From positions 1 through 64,000 of the forward strand of contig CAZMUM010000008.1 of NCBI GenBank assembly GCA_964569385.1: 64,000 bases of DNA. The letters run 5' to 3'. Below the pieces are notes generated by a model, which worked only from the letters and a program-made list of their open reading frames with translations, searched no databases and was not told where the DNA came from. Within the stretch, counting starts at the first letter, position 1. Each line of letters starts with the position of its first letter. The position numbers were made by a program, and so were the translations under genes. The DNA is from JAADHX01 sp964569385. GTDB taxonomy: Bacteria > Actinomycetota > Acidimicrobiia > Acidimicrobiales > Poriferisodalaceae. Shown here in pieces: positions 52,804-62,332 of the stretch.

Positions 52804-53981
52804 TGACCCGATCGTTGCGGCTTAGAGGCCCAATTCGTGACTACGCATGGGGGTCTACTTTGCTGTTGGCGACCATGCGAGAGGCCAAGCCGACGAAGGC
52901 CCCAGAAGCTGAGATGTGGTTCGGCGCGCACCCTGGCGCCCCTTCGATGATCGAGACGGCGGCGGGCCCGCTTCGCCTCGACGACTACATTTCGCTTAAC
53001 CCGACGGCTCGACTGGGCCGACGAGTCCATGAGAGCTTCGGCCGACTACCGTTTCTGATGAAGCTGTTGGCAGCAGGGCGCCCGTTGTCTCTGCAAGCAC
53101 ACCCAACGGTCAATCGAGCCAAGGCTGGTTTTGAGCGTGAGAACGCGGCCGGGATTCCCATCGATGCGGCGCACAGGTGTTACAAGGACGACAACCACAA
53201 ACCCGAGCTGATCTGTGCCCTGACACCGTTTCGGGCACTCGCAGGGTTCCGTGAACCGATCGAGTCAGTTGCTGTGCTGTCGTCGCTCGATTGTGCTGCT
53301 CTGAGGCCCGCTATTGAAGTTCTGGCGGCCGAGCCAAGCGCCGACGATCTGGCCACCTTGTTGCGATCAGTTCTGACACTCCCACCGGCAGAGGCTGCGG
53401 ATCTGGCGAGATCTGTATCGACAGCTCTCGACCACGACGGTGACTTTCCCGCGGTTAGATCGGTCGGCCGCTTCATTGCCGAATCGTTTCCCGACGATCC
53501 CGGAGTTGTGACTGCCCTTTTGCTTAACGCCATCGAGTTGGCGCCTGGTGAAGCGATCTATCTGGGCGCCGGGCTGCTGCATGCCTACGTCGATGGTCTA
53601 GGTGTAGAGATAATGGCAGCGTCCGACAACGTGCTGCGCGGCGGGCTAACCCCCAAACACATCGACGTTGACGAGCTTGTCGATTGCCTCGAGTTCGTGA
53701 CCGGTCCCGTCGAGCTTGTCGAATCAGTCTCCGAAACTGGGGCTGAAACTCGCTACATCACCCCCGCCCTGGAGTTCGAGTTAGTTTGCATCGACGTTGC
53801 CGAGAGCGCGGCATGGGTTGCCGATGGGCCCGAGATCCTGGTCGTGGCCAACGGGAACTTTACAATCGACGGCGACAGTTATCGACCCACCGATTCGGCG
53901 TTTTTGGCTCCGGGCGTTACCTGCCATGTTGCGGGTACTGGCACGGTCTACGTCGGCCGGGTGCCTAGGTGTAAGGGCTGA
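52803..53981 (+). CDS. manA: Mannose-6-phosphate isomerase
   Basis: Interconverts fructose-6-phosphate and mannose-6-phosphate, feeding GDP-mannose for glycolipids and glycans. 392 residues, type I. PIRDYAWGSTLLL start, zinc ligands in LSLQAHPTVNRAKAGF and in DNHKPELICAL, and the catalytic region ASDNVLRGGLTPKHIDV. ATG 52803 overlaps the TetR stop. Confidence 0.92.
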   Translation: MTRSLRLRGPIRDYAWGSTLLLATMREAKPTKAPEAEMWFGAHPGAPSMIETAAGPLRLDDYISLNPTARLGRRVHESFGRLPFLMKLLAAGRPLSLQAHPTVNRAKAGFERENAAGIPIDAAHRCYKDDNHKPELICALTPFRALAGFREPIESVAVLSSLDCAALRPAIEVLAAEPSADDLATLLRSVLTLPPAEAADLARSVSTALDHDGDFPAVRSVGRFIAESFPDDPGVVTALLLNAIELAPGEAIYLGAGLLHAYVDGLGVEIMAASDNVLRGGLTPKHIDVDELVDCLEFVTGPVELVESVSETGAETRYITPALEFELVCIDVAESAAWVADGPEILVVANGNFTIDGDSYRPTDSAFLAPGVTCHVAGTGTVYVGRVPRCKG

Positions 53982-54015
53982 CGCACTGGATATGTCGAAA
54001 CTGAGCCGAGCTGTG

Positions 54016-54045
54016 TTGACAATGAGACAAATAGTGACTTATTGT
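54016..54045 (+). promoter_or_regulatory. Promoter of the second tetR gene
   Basis: TTGACA (consensus -35) at 54016-54021, 17-18 bases, then TTATTG or TATTGT at 54039-54045. Transcription would start at about 54051-54054, at or next to the ATG at 54054, so the message would be leaderless. Confidence 0.75.
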
Positions 54046-54050
54046 CTCAT
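54022..54050 (+). promoter_or_regulatory. Palindromic operator covering the tetR promoter
   Basis: 29-base palindrome: arms ATGAGACAAATAGT and ACTTATTGTCTCAT around a central G, matching at 12 of 14 positions. It fills the space between -35 and start site, so binding of the encoded TetR would block its own transcription. This is the normal TetR geometry. Confidence 0.75.
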
Positions 54051-54053
54051 GAC

Positions 54054-54671
54054 ATGACTCGCATGGCAGTTGCTGCAACCGGTGGCTTTGAGCTAGCCGA
54101 AGTTGGAAGCATCGAGCGCCAGATAATCGAGGCAACCGAGGTTTGTGTCGCCGCCAACGGGTGGTCAAAGACCACCATGGACGACGTTGCCCGCGAATCG
54201 AACCTGAGCCGGGCCACGATCTATCGCGTCTTTCCCGGTGGTCGCGATGTCGTGTTGGGCGCGTTACGTCGTCATAGTGTTCTTAGGTTCTTCCACGAGC
54301 TCCGGCCGCATTTGGTTGAGGCCACGTCGGCGGTCGAGCTGTTGTCCACCACGATTTCGGCCGCGGCGATCCAACTCGACGATGATGAGCAGTTCCAGTA
54401 TCACCTCGAACACGAACCTGGAGAAGTTCTCAGTACTTTGAGCTTCGAAGGGCTCGACCGAATCCTGGCCGTTGCCAGGGTATTCATCGGACCACACCTG
54501 ATGCGATTTATGTCGAGGCGCGAGGCCGGTCGGGCGGCCGAATGGGCTACTCGCATTGTTGTGACCTATGTACTCGAACCGTCACCGTGGCTCGATCTGA
54601 CCGATGTTCCTGCGGTCGAGAACTTCGTTTCGGAACATCTAACACTGAAACTCAAGCCCGCTACGCACTGA
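54054..54671 (+). CDS. TetR-family regulator of the di-iron gene
   Basis: About 205 residues. HTH region TTMDDVARESNLSRATIYRVFPGG is intact. It starts at ATG 54054 (leaderless) or ATG 54063. 46 bases downstream is the ferritin-like gene with its own ribosome site, so the regulator probably controls both through the operator in front of it. The likely ligand or stress is unknown. Confidence 0.8.
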   Translation: MTRMAVAATGGFELAEVGSIERQIIEATEVCVAANGWSKTTMDDVARESNLSRATIYRVFPGGRDVVLGALRRHSVLRFFHELRPHLVEATSAVELLSTTISAAAIQLDDDEQFQYHLEHEPGEVLSTLSFEGLDRILAVARVFIGPHLMRFMSRREAGRAAEWATRIVVTYVLEPSPWLDLTDVPAVENFVSEHLTLKLKPATH

Positions 54672-54717
54672 TACCGGTCAACTGACCAAAAACTAGTCCC
54701 CCACCCTGGAGAAGCAG

Positions 54718-55863
54718 ATGTCAGTAACAAACAACACTGGCCAGAGTCATGCCACTGATGCCGAACTCATCGGTCGCGAAGACGCCAACGATCTTCAAGC
54801 GATTCTCGCCATCACCAACACCGACAGGGACGAGGTGATCCACCATGTGAAAGACAACGCCGATTGTATCTACACCTGGGATTACAACAAGGGTGGCCGC
54901 CCTCGTCTTGAGAAGTTGTACGAAAAGGCCAAACATGGCCAGTGGAACGGCGAGACCGACCTCCCGTGGGAAACTCAGGTTGATCCATATGAGTTGGCAA
55001 CGAAGGCCTACGAAGAAAACGGCGGTCTCGACCAGATGCTCGATCTCAAAGGCACCGGTATCGAGTCGTGGGGTCGTAAGGAGTGGATCGAGTTCGAGGT
55101 GCAGTCGCAGAACTGGTCGCTAAGCCAGTTCATGCACGGCGAGCAGGGGGCGCTTGTCTGCACTGCAAAGATCGTCGAAACAGTGCCGTGGATCGACGCC
55201 AAATATTACGCGGCAACCCAGGTTATGGACGAAGCCCGCCACGTCGAGGTGTTCGCCAAATATCTCAACACGAAGCTGACAGGCCATTACCCGATTAATG
55301 CCCACCTGCGAATGCTTCTCGACGACATCATCGAGGATTCCCGCTGGGACATGACCTACCTCGGCATGCAGATTATGGTCGAGGGTCTTGCTCTCGCCGC
55401 CTTCGGATTCCTGTACCAGACGACCGAGGACCCGCTACTAAAGAAGCTGCTTCGATATGTGATGAGCGACGAAGCCAGGCACGTCGCTTTCGGTGTGCTG
55501 TCGCTAAAAGAGGTCTATCAAGATCTCACTACGGCCGAGCTGATCGAACGCCAAGAGTTTGCCTTCGAAGCTGCGGTCCGTATGCGTGATCGCTTCCTCC
55601 AGCAGGAGGTTTGGGAGCGCATGGGCGCCGATGTCAACAAGGTTATTCCGGTGATCTTTGACAATCCCGATCGACAAGAGTTCCAGCACTTGCTGTTCAC
55701 CAAGATCGTGCCGAATTGCGGCAAACTTGGTTTACTCGACGCCGGCGACGGTTGGTTACGGAAGAAGTTCACCGAGATTGGCGTCATCCAGTACGAGAAT
55801 TGGGTCGACACCGCCGAAGAGCTTGACAGCTTCTCGATCACCGCCGAACTCGAAGCTAGCTAG
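54718..55863 (+). CDS. Ferritin-like di-iron carboxylate protein
   Basis: 381 residues with the two-iron four-helix pattern: Glu142 in HGEQGAL, ExxH at Glu172/His175 (DEARHVEVF), Glu222 in VEGLALAAFG and ExxH at Glu252/His255 (SDEARHVAF). This is the ligand set of the ferritin-like oxidase/oxygenase superfamily (AurF, R2-like). No signal peptide. Substrate unknown; might be an N-oxygenase, a desaturase-like enzyme or a peroxide defence protein. Ribosome site GGAGAAG before ATG. Confidence 0.8.
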   Translation: MSVTNNTGQSHATDAELIGREDANDLQAILAITNTDRDEVIHHVKDNADCIYTWDYNKGGRPRLEKLYEKAKHGQWNGETDLPWETQVDPYELATKAYEENGGLDQMLDLKGTGIESWGRKEWIEFEVQSQNWSLSQFMHGEQGALVCTAKIVETVPWIDAKYYAATQVMDEARHVEVFAKYLNTKLTGHYPINAHLRMLLDDIIEDSRWDMTYLGMQIMVEGLALAAFGFLYQTTEDPLLKKLLRYVMSDEARHVAFGVLSLKEVYQDLTTAELIERQEFAFEAAVRMRDRFLQQEVWERMGADVNKVIPVIFDNPDRQEFQHLLFTKIVPNCGKLGLLDAGDGWLRKKFTEIGVIQYENWVDTAEELDSFSITAELEAS

Positions 55864-55907
55864 GTATTACGTCGGGCTGGTCTCCGCTGCGGCTACCTTT
55901 AGAGGCC

Positions 55908-56543
55908 ATGTCCGACATCGACACATCGCGCCTGCTCTCTTTACTCGGGTTGCGACTCAAAGGTTTCGCTTCAGCTGAAGCGATCGCGGAAGTACTCGAC
56001 GTCGACACCGCCGACATTACTGAAGCCCTCAAGGCTGCGGTGAACGACGGGTTTGTGACGTTTAACGAAGCTCGTTCGGTCTATGTCCTCGACTCAGCAA
56101 CAGGCCGACCTGAGGGCGAGAGACTGTTGTCCGAACAACTCGACAATCTGGCTGTGCGAGCCGATGTCGAAGCTACGTACGCTGCGTTTCTCAAGCTGAA
56201 CGGTCGAATGCTTCAGCTGTGTACCGACTGGCAGATTCGATCAGACACCGAAGAACAGACACTCAACGATCACACCGACGACGACTACGACCAGGACGTG
56301 ATCGGACGACTAGTCGATCTCGATGGTCAGATGAGGCCGATACTGGCTTCGTTACGAACTGCTGTCGATCGCTACCGTGCCTACGGACCCAGGTTTCGTG
56401 CCGCCCTCGACAACCTTCTAGCCGGTGAGCTCGAGTACTTCACGAAACCAATCATCGCCAGCTATCACACGGTGTGGTTCGAACTACACGAGGACCTTCT
56501 GGCCACCCTCGGCATCGACCGTGCCACCGAAGGAAGTTCATGA
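55908..56543 (+). CDS. Winged-helix-like protein, unknown function
   Basis: 211 residues: N-terminal wHTH-like part (LLGLRLKGFASAEAIAEVL, ITEALKAAVNDGFVTF) and a longer helical, acidic C-terminal half (NLLAGELEYFTKPIIASYH). Resembles actinobacterial MarR-like or dimeric regulators but I cannot name the family. 44 bases after the di-iron gene; its stop overlaps a 22-residue frame that ends right at the rnj start. Confidence 0.55.
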   Translation: MSDIDTSRLLSLLGLRLKGFASAEAIAEVLDVDTADITEALKAAVNDGFVTFNEARSVYVLDSATGRPEGERLLSEQLDNLAVRADVEATYAAFLKLNGRMLQLCTDWQIRSDTEEQTLNDHTDDDYDQDVIGRLVDLDGQMRPILASLRTAVDRYRAYGPRFRAALDNLLAGELEYFTKPIIASYHTVWFELHEDLLATLGIDRATEGSS

Positions 56544-56608
56544 CAGTGTGGTTCGGTCAGCCCTTATCGGTCATACTCGCCAACATCGCCAGACTCGAGC
56601 GCCACTAA
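56540..56608 (+). CDS. 22-residue frame linking to RNase J (tentative)
   Basis: ATG at 56540 overlaps the previous stop (ATGA) and the frame (MTVWFGQPLSVILANIARLE...) ends in TAA at 56606-56608, directly followed by the GTG of rnj. This stop-start arrangement could make rnj translation depend on the small frame. Function as a protein is doubtful. Confidence 0.3.
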   Translation: MTVWFGQPLSVILANIARLERH

Positions 56609-58270
56609 GTGCCTGCACCTGTAACTATCACCCACCTTGGCGGCGTCGGCGAGGTGGGCCGAAACTGCACTGCCATCGAGTACGAGGGACGCGTCATAGT
56701 CATCGACTTTGGTCTGATGTTCCCGGATTCGTCGATGCCAGGCGTCGATGTCATTTTGCCTGACGATCGGTACCTACTCGACCATGCTGATTCCATTGAT
56801 GGCCTAATCATCACCCACGCTCACGAGGATCACATCGGTGGGGTCACTCATTTTCTCGCCAAGTTTGAGACCGAGTTATACGGATCAGCACTCACTATGG
56901 GGGTGGCCGGGCACAAGGTGTCCGAGGGCCGACTCGACGAACGCACGTGGCTGCACACCGTCGCCGATGGTGAGACTGTAAAGATCGGCCCGTTCGAGGT
57001 CGAGTTCTTGCCGATCACGCACTCGGTTCCTGGTTCGAACTGCATTGTGGTTCACTCTCCGCAAGGTGTCATCGTGCACACCGGCGACTTCAAGATCGAC
57101 GAGACTCCCGTCGATGGTCGGGTAACGGATCTCGACCGTCTTCGAGAACTCAGCGCGAATCCAGGTGTCCGGTTGTTGATGGCCGATAGCACCAACGCCG
57201 ACCTCCCAGGTAGTTCGGTCAGCGAAACCGAGATCGGGGCCACCCTTCGAGACCTCTTCCCTGGCTACCGTGGCCGCAGGGTCATTGCGTCGTGTTTCGC
57301 TAGCCATTTGCACCGTGTTCAACAAATCGCCGACATCGCCATCGCCGAAGGACGAACGCTGTTCCTGGTCGGCCGTTCGATGCTGAACAACGTACGGATC
57401 GCCCGCGGTCTCGGGATGCTCAACATCGCCGAGCGCTCGCTGGCACCAATAGACAAGATCAACGACTACGAACCTGGCCAAGTGTGTGTGATCTGCACCG
57501 GCTCCCAAGGTGAACCACAAGCAGTGCTCGCCCGTCTGGCTGCTGGGGACCATCGCGACTTCAGCGTCGGCGAAAGCGACGTAGTGCTATTAAGTTCGCA
57601 TCCGATCCCTGGCAACGAGCGTTCGGTGTTTGCGGTGGTTAACGCGTTGGTCGGCCGGGGCGCCGAGGTCGTACATTCTGGCCAAGTCAAGGTTCACACG
57701 TCCGGGCATGCCAAACGCGACGAGCTCAAGGTCCTGCACGATGCCGTGTCTCCGGAGTACTTCGTGCCCATCGAGGGCGAGCTACGGATGCTTCGCCGAC
57801 ACGCCGACCTAGCGATCGAAGAGGGCTTGGATGCCGACCACGCAATACTGGTGTCTGATGGCAGCCAGGTGGTGCTCGACGACAACGGAGTAAGGCTCGC
57901 GAACCAACTGCCGCACCGCTACCGGTACGTCCACGGCAGCGGTGACCTACTCGATGCCGACGTCCTCGCCGACCGGCGGGCGATGTCGGAGGGTGTTGTC
58001 TTGGCAACCGTCACCCTCAACAAGTCGGCGTCGCGTGTTTTGGCTGGCCCCACAGTCGTGTCGAAGGGGTGGGCAACCCAAGACGAGCTCGACAAGCTGG
58101 TGCCCGCGCTCGAAGCTGAGCTCAGCCGGGTGGTCGGTGCCGTATTGTCTGGCGACAAAGCCGGTTTCAAAGAAGTCGAGCGGGTCCTGCGTCGAACCAC
58201 GGGTCGATTCGTGTCTCACAAGACGCGCCGACGCCCTCCAATCATGGCTTTGGTGCAGATCTCCGACTAG
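56609..58270 (+). CDS. rnj: Ribonuclease J
   Basis: 5' exo- and endonuclease of the beta-lactamase/beta-CASP family, main 5'-3' mRNA decay enzyme of actinobacteria. 553 residues, GTG start. HTHAHEDHIGG-type HxHxDH at 70-75 (THAHEDHIGG), HTGDFKIDETP, LMADSTNADLPGSS, ICTGSQGEPQAVL and VHTSGHAKRDELK are intact. Confidence 0.93.
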   Translation: MPAPVTITHLGGVGEVGRNCTAIEYEGRVIVIDFGLMFPDSSMPGVDVILPDDRYLLDHADSIDGLIITHAHEDHIGGVTHFLAKFETELYGSALTMGVAGHKVSEGRLDERTWLHTVADGETVKIGPFEVEFLPITHSVPGSNCIVVHSPQGVIVHTGDFKIDETPVDGRVTDLDRLRELSANPGVRLLMADSTNADLPGSSVSETEIGATLRDLFPGYRGRRVIASCFASHLHRVQQIADIAIAEGRTLFLVGRSMLNNVRIARGLGMLNIAERSLAPIDKINDYEPGQVCVICTGSQGEPQAVLARLAAGDHRDFSVGESDVVLLSSHPIPGNERSVFAVVNALVGRGAEVVHSGQVKVHTSGHAKRDELKVLHDAVSPEYFVPIEGELRMLRRHADLAIEEGLDADHAILVSDGSQVVLDDNGVRLANQLPHRYRYVHGSGDLLDADVLADRRAMSEGVVLATVTLNKSASRVLAGPTVVSKGWATQDELDKLVPALEAELSRVVGAVLSGDKAGFKEVERVLRRTTGRFVSHKTRRRPPIMALVQISD

Positions 58271-58330
58271 TCAACGTTATTCGCGCTAACCAACTGGCAT
58301 ACTTCGCCAAGTTCGGTACCGTAGGTACGC

Positions 58331-60754
58331 GTGGCCACCACGCGTCAACCCTCAACCGCACAACGTCGAACTGCGAAGAAGCAGCCAGCGAGCCAAACTC
58401 GCAAACGATCGTCCCCTAGTCGCTCCCGCGCTCCGAAAAGTTCGCGAACTACACGACCACCAGCGCGCAAGAAGTCGGCTGCACGGCGAACGAGCCGAAC
58501 CGCATCGCCCACAGCACGTCTTCTCAGAAGTCGTAGCCGTGACCTGACCGTCCTGTTGTTGTTTGGCCTTGCGGCGTTGAGTCTTCTTGGCATCCTCGAT
58601 GACCGCGCTGGGCCCGTTGGTCGAGCGTTGCGTGATGGCATTGCCCTTGCCGTCGGCGTGTTTCATTACGCCGTCCCATTCGTTCTAGTTTGGGTCGGGT
58701 GGTCGCTTCTAAGGTCTAGAGAGACCGAGCGCAGCGTTCGTGTCAGCCTTGGCAGCGCGTGCGTGTTCGTCGCCGGACTCGGCTTAGCGCACCTTTCCCG
58801 TGGCCCGGACAGCTTCGATGCGGCCGCGGTCGAACTGCGACGCGGTGGCGGTGTGCTTGGCGCGGCTCTGGCCGAGCCGATTCGGGCACTGGTTGCCACT
58901 CCTGGGGCTTGGATTGTATGTCTTCTGATTGGGTTGTTTGGCCTACTGGTTTGGTTCGATCTAACTCTCGGCATGGTGGCCGACGTGTTGGCCAACGCTG
59001 GTGCGAGGGTGTTCGATGTGGTCTCGGGTTGGTACGAGGCTCTTGTCGAGCCCAGCACAGATCTCGGAGCTGAAACCATTCTCGACCTAGTCGACGACGC
59101 TGCTCTCGAGGTGGTCGACGAAGAGGAATCAGTTCCTGGGATTTTCATCGAAGCTCCCGATGATCCGAATGACAAGGCCGACAAGGTCGACGTAGAGCCG
59201 AAGGTCAACGTCCCCGTCCCCGCCCCGTCCGTCACTAAGGGCGAACAGCTCACCATCGAGATGGTTGGGCCGGCCACGACGAAGTGGAAGTTGCCCAAGC
59301 CGTCGGTTCTTGGGCGCAGTGGCGCCCAGACAGTCGACGAACGAGCTGTCCACGCCGGTGGTAGGGCCCTAGAACAGGCACTGGCCAGCCACGGCGTCGA
59401 GACCAAGGTCATCGGCATGACCGTTGGCCCCACTGTGACCCGCTACGAGCTCCAACTCGCCCCTGGCGTCAAGGTCGCACGGGTAACCAGTCTGAACAAA
59501 GACATCGCGTATGCAATGGCGAGCGCCGATGTGCGAATTCTTGCACCGATACCGGGCCGCTCGGCCATCGGAATTGAAGTACCGAACGACGATCGTCACA
59601 CCGTTGGGCTTGGCGACATCCTGTCAAGTGCAACGGCGCGCGACTCCAATCACCCCCTCGACGTCGCGTTAGGGCAGGACATTGCTGGCCGGCCCATCAT
59701 GACCAATCTCGCCAAGATGCCTCACGTTCTAATCGCGGGAGCCACCGGCGCTGGAAAGTCGTCTTGTATCAACAGCATCCTGACTTCGCTCCTGATGAGG
59801 GCAACGCCGGACCAGGTGCGGCTCATCCTCATCGACCCGAAGCGAGTGGAGATGGGCCAGTACGATCGGCTTCCCCATCTGCTGACCCAGGTTGTGACCA
59901 ACCCCAAGAAGGCAGCAAACGCCCTCGCTTGGGCAGTCAAGGAGATGGAGAAGCGTTACGACCTGCTCAGCGAATGTGGATTCCGCGACATCACCGGCTA
60001 CAACCAGGCCTACGATAATGGGCAATTGGTAACCGCCGATGGCGACGAACGAACCTATGAACGCATCCCGTTCATCGTTGTTGTGGTCGACGAACTGAAC
60101 GACCTAATGATGGTAGCGGCGCGCGACGTAGAGGACTCCATAACTCGGCTAGCCCAGATGGCCCGTGCTGTAGGTATCCACCTGGTGATCGCGACGCAGC
60201 GGCCGTCGGTGAACGTGATTACTGGCGTGATCAAGGCCAACATTCCGTCGCGTATGGCATTCGCAGTATCGTCTCTTGCCGATAGCCGAGTCATCCTCGA
60301 TCAGCCCGGTGCGGAGCGACTAATCGGCCAGGGCGACATGTTGTTGCTAACAGCCAACTCCAACGTTCCGCAGCGAATCCAGGGTTGTTGGGTTACCGAA
60401 GCTGAGGTCCAGAAGGTCGTGGCTGCATGGCGTCGCCAGGCCCCCGATGTCAACTATGTGGACGGTGTCGAAGGCACCGACGAGGCCGCTCTCAACGCGG
60501 CGCGATTACCGGGGGGAACTACCGGCGACGAGAGCGACGACGAGCTTCTCATCAAGGCCATCCGTCTGGTAGTCGAGAGCCAACTTGGTTCGACATCGAT
60601 GTTGCAACGCAAGCTCAAAGTCGGGTTCGCCCGTGCTGGCCGTCTGATGGACTTGATGGAACAGCGTGGTGTTGTTGGTCCGTCTATTGGGTCCAAAGCC
60701 CGTGACGTTATGGTCACAGTCGAAGAGTTGACGTCGATTCTTCCGCCCGAATAG
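58331..60754 (+). CDS. ftsK: DNA translocase FtsK
   Basis: Septum-anchored DNA pump for chromosome segregation and Xer activation. 807 residues, GTG start. Basic, disordered N-terminus (KKQPASQTRKRSSPSRSR), four membrane helices in residues 70-230, linker, RecA-like motor with Walker A IAGATGAGKSSCINS, Walker B FIVVVVDELNDL and C-terminal gamma winged helix (LQRKLKVGFARAGRLMDLME). Shorter linker than in many relatives. Confidence 0.94.
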   Translation: MATTRQPSTAQRRTAKKQPASQTRKRSSPSRSRAPKSSRTTRPPARKKSAARRTSRTASPTARLLRSRSRDLTVLLLFGLAALSLLGILDDRAGPVGRALRDGIALAVGVFHYAVPFVLVWVGWSLLRSRETERSVRVSLGSACVFVAGLGLAHLSRGPDSFDAAAVELRRGGGVLGAALAEPIRALVATPGAWIVCLLIGLFGLLVWFDLTLGMVADVLANAGARVFDVVSGWYEALVEPSTDLGAETILDLVDDAALEVVDEEESVPGIFIEAPDDPNDKADKVDVEPKVNVPVPAPSVTKGEQLTIEMVGPATTKWKLPKPSVLGRSGAQTVDERAVHAGGRALEQALASHGVETKVIGMTVGPTVTRYELQLAPGVKVARVTSLNKDIAYAMASADVRILAPIPGRSAIGIEVPNDDRHTVGLGDILSSATARDSNHPLDVALGQDIAGRPIMTNLAKMPHVLIAGATGAGKSSCINSILTSLLMRATPDQVRLILIDPKRVEMGQYDRLPHLLTQVVTNPKKAANALAWAVKEMEKRYDLLSECGFRDITGYNQAYDNGQLVTADGDERTYERIPFIVVVVDELNDLMMVAARDVEDSITRLAQMARAVGIHLVIATQRPSVNVITGVIKANIPSRMAFAVSSLADSRVILDQPGAERLIGQGDMLLLTANSNVPQRIQGCWVTEAEVQKVVAAWRRQAPDVNYVDGVEGTDEAALNAARLPGGTTGDESDDELLIKAIRLVVESQLGSTSMLQRKLKVGFARAGRLMDLMEQRGVVGPSIGSKARDVMVTVEELTSILPPE

Positions 60755-60760
60755 CTGTCG

Positions 60761-62056
60761 GTGGCAGATGAAGACGAGGCAACATCGTCGGCCGACGAAG
60801 GAGCCATGTCTTTGGCCGATGAAGGGACGGCGCGCGATGTGCTCGCCAGTCGCGACTTTCGAATCCTGTTTCTTGCCTCGTTCGCGTCGAACACGGGCCG
60901 TTGGATGCAGCAAGTCGTTCTCGGGATCTTTGCCTGGAAGCTGACCGGTAGTTCGCGTTTTCTGGGTCTGGTCATCTTTGCCCAGATGGGCCCGATGTTG
61001 TTCCTCAGCATCGTTGGTGGTTCGCTGGCCGACACAATCGATCGCCGACGTTTGCTGGTTGTTAGCCAGGCCTGGCAGGCAACGTGGGGCCTAGTTCTGG
61101 CATGGCAGGTTGCCGATGAGCAAATCTCGCGGGCAGGCCTGCTCGGGTTGGTCGCGCTGATTGGGGTGGGCCAAGCCTTGTACGCGCCGGCGTTCACGGC
61201 CGTGTTGCCAAGCGTGGTGGGGCGGCGCAATCTGTCGGCGGCAATCTCGCTGAACGCAGCTCAGGTGAACGGAAGTCGGGTCATCGGTCCGGCGATTGGT
61301 GCCTGGATGGCGTCGCGATTTGGCACAGCCGAGGTGTTCGCCATCAACGCCGTGAGTTACGTGTTTGTGATCGGAGCGCTGTTGGTAGTGGAGATCCCGG
61401 CGGTGCGTTCCAAATCGACGTCGGCTAGCGATCGGCTCCTCGGTGGATTCAGACTGGCTAAGGCGTCGCCCCAGGTCGGTCTACCGCTAATGACAATGGC
61501 GACCTTCGCCGCGTTCTGCTTGCCGTTTATCGGGCAGATGCCGGCGCTAGCCGCCTTGAACCTAGGTGTTGAGCCCGACAGTTCTACATACGGGCTGTTG
61601 TATGCCACGTTTGGCATGGGCGCTCTCGCTGGTGCTATCAGCGTCGGGACAATCTTGGCCAAGGTTCCAAAACCCAAAGTCGTTCGGGGCACCCTCGGCC
61701 TCTTTGCCGCATCGTTAGCTGCTCTGGCGTTGGTGCGGTCGCCTACCCCTGCCTATGTTGCGTTCTTCTTTGTTGGGTTGTTCTATTTCACGATGCCTGT
61801 GGCCCTCAGCACGTTCCTACAGCAACATCTTGCCGACGAAGTACGGGGCCGGGTCATGGCGCTGTGGACTCTGTCGTTTGCCGGTGTGATCGCGTTGTCG
61901 AACTCGATTATGGGTGCCCTCGTCGAGGTCACCTCGATAACCGCGGTGGCGCTCGGTGGCGCTGCCGTTGCTGGAATAATGTCGTTGGTTGTCAGACTTG
62001 AAGCCGGGCCGGTGGTTGGCGAGGAGTTGTTGACGCGTCGCTCGCTCGAACCGTGA
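60761..62056 (+). CDS. MFS transporter, EntS/exporter-like
   Basis: 431 residues, GTG start 6 bases after ftsK. Twelve-helix major facilitator of the MFS_3 type (SNTGRWMQQVVLGIFAWKLTG, then GSLADTIDRRRLL as motif A). Acidic N-terminal 25 residues. Similar proteins export siderophores, drugs or other small molecules; no substrate can be assigned. Ends in a strong terminator. Confidence 0.8.
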   Translation: MADEDEATSSADEGAMSLADEGTARDVLASRDFRILFLASFASNTGRWMQQVVLGIFAWKLTGSSRFLGLVIFAQMGPMLFLSIVGGSLADTIDRRRLLVVSQAWQATWGLVLAWQVADEQISRAGLLGLVALIGVGQALYAPAFTAVLPSVVGRRNLSAAISLNAAQVNGSRVIGPAIGAWMASRFGTAEVFAINAVSYVFVIGALLVVEIPAVRSKSTSASDRLLGGFRLAKASPQVGLPLMTMATFAAFCLPFIGQMPALAALNLGVEPDSSTYGLLYATFGMGALAGAISVGTILAKVPKPKVVRGTLGLFAASLAALALVRSPTPAYVAFFFVGLFYFTMPVALSTFLQQHLADEVRGRVMALWTLSFAGVIALSNSIMGALVEVTSITAVALGGAAVAGIMSLVVRLEAGPVVGEELLTRRSLEP

Positions 62057-62080
62057 CGCGTATGTGGGTCTGGGCGCGAC

Positions 62081-62109
62081 AAAGGCCGCCAGCGGAACTG
62101 GCGGCCTTT
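62081..62109. terminator. Bidirectional terminator between MFS gene and cspA
   Basis: Perfect 12-bp stem AAAGGCCGCCAG/CTGGCGGCCTTT with a 5-base loop; A tract on one side and T tract on the other, so it can stop transcription from both converging genes. Confidence 0.85.
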
Positions 62110-62128
62110 GGTTATAGAGAGATCTTCG

Positions 62129-62332
62129 TTAGGAAATAACTGTCACGTTCTGGGCCTCTGGACCCTTGCGGCCTGGGCCGATTTCGAACTCGACTTTGTT
62201 TCCTTCTTCGAGGGATCGGAAACCCGAACCCGCGATGTTTGAGAAGTGGACGAACACGTCGTCGCCATCTTCGCGTGCGATAAACCCGAAGCCCTTCTCG
62301 TTATTGAAGAACTTGACGGTGCCTGTAGCCAT
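62129..62332 (-). CDS. cspA: Cold shock protein
   Basis: 67 residues, one OB-fold cold shock domain. ATGTVKFFNNEKGFGFI with RNP1 KGFGFI and RNP2 DVFVHFSNI, ending in the typical EFEIGPGRKGPEAQNV. Binds single-stranded RNA and DNA. About 150 AT-richer bases lie upstream of its start and may form a regulated leader. Confidence 0.95.
   Translation of the reverse strand: MATGTVKFFNNEKGFGFIAREDGDDVFVHFSNIAGSGFRSLEEGNKVEFEIGPGRKGPEAQNVTVIS

Noticed and set aside
53982..54053. Longer TetR from TTG 54042
   Set aside because: TTG lies within the -10 and operator; the ATG at 54054 fits the promoter geometry better.
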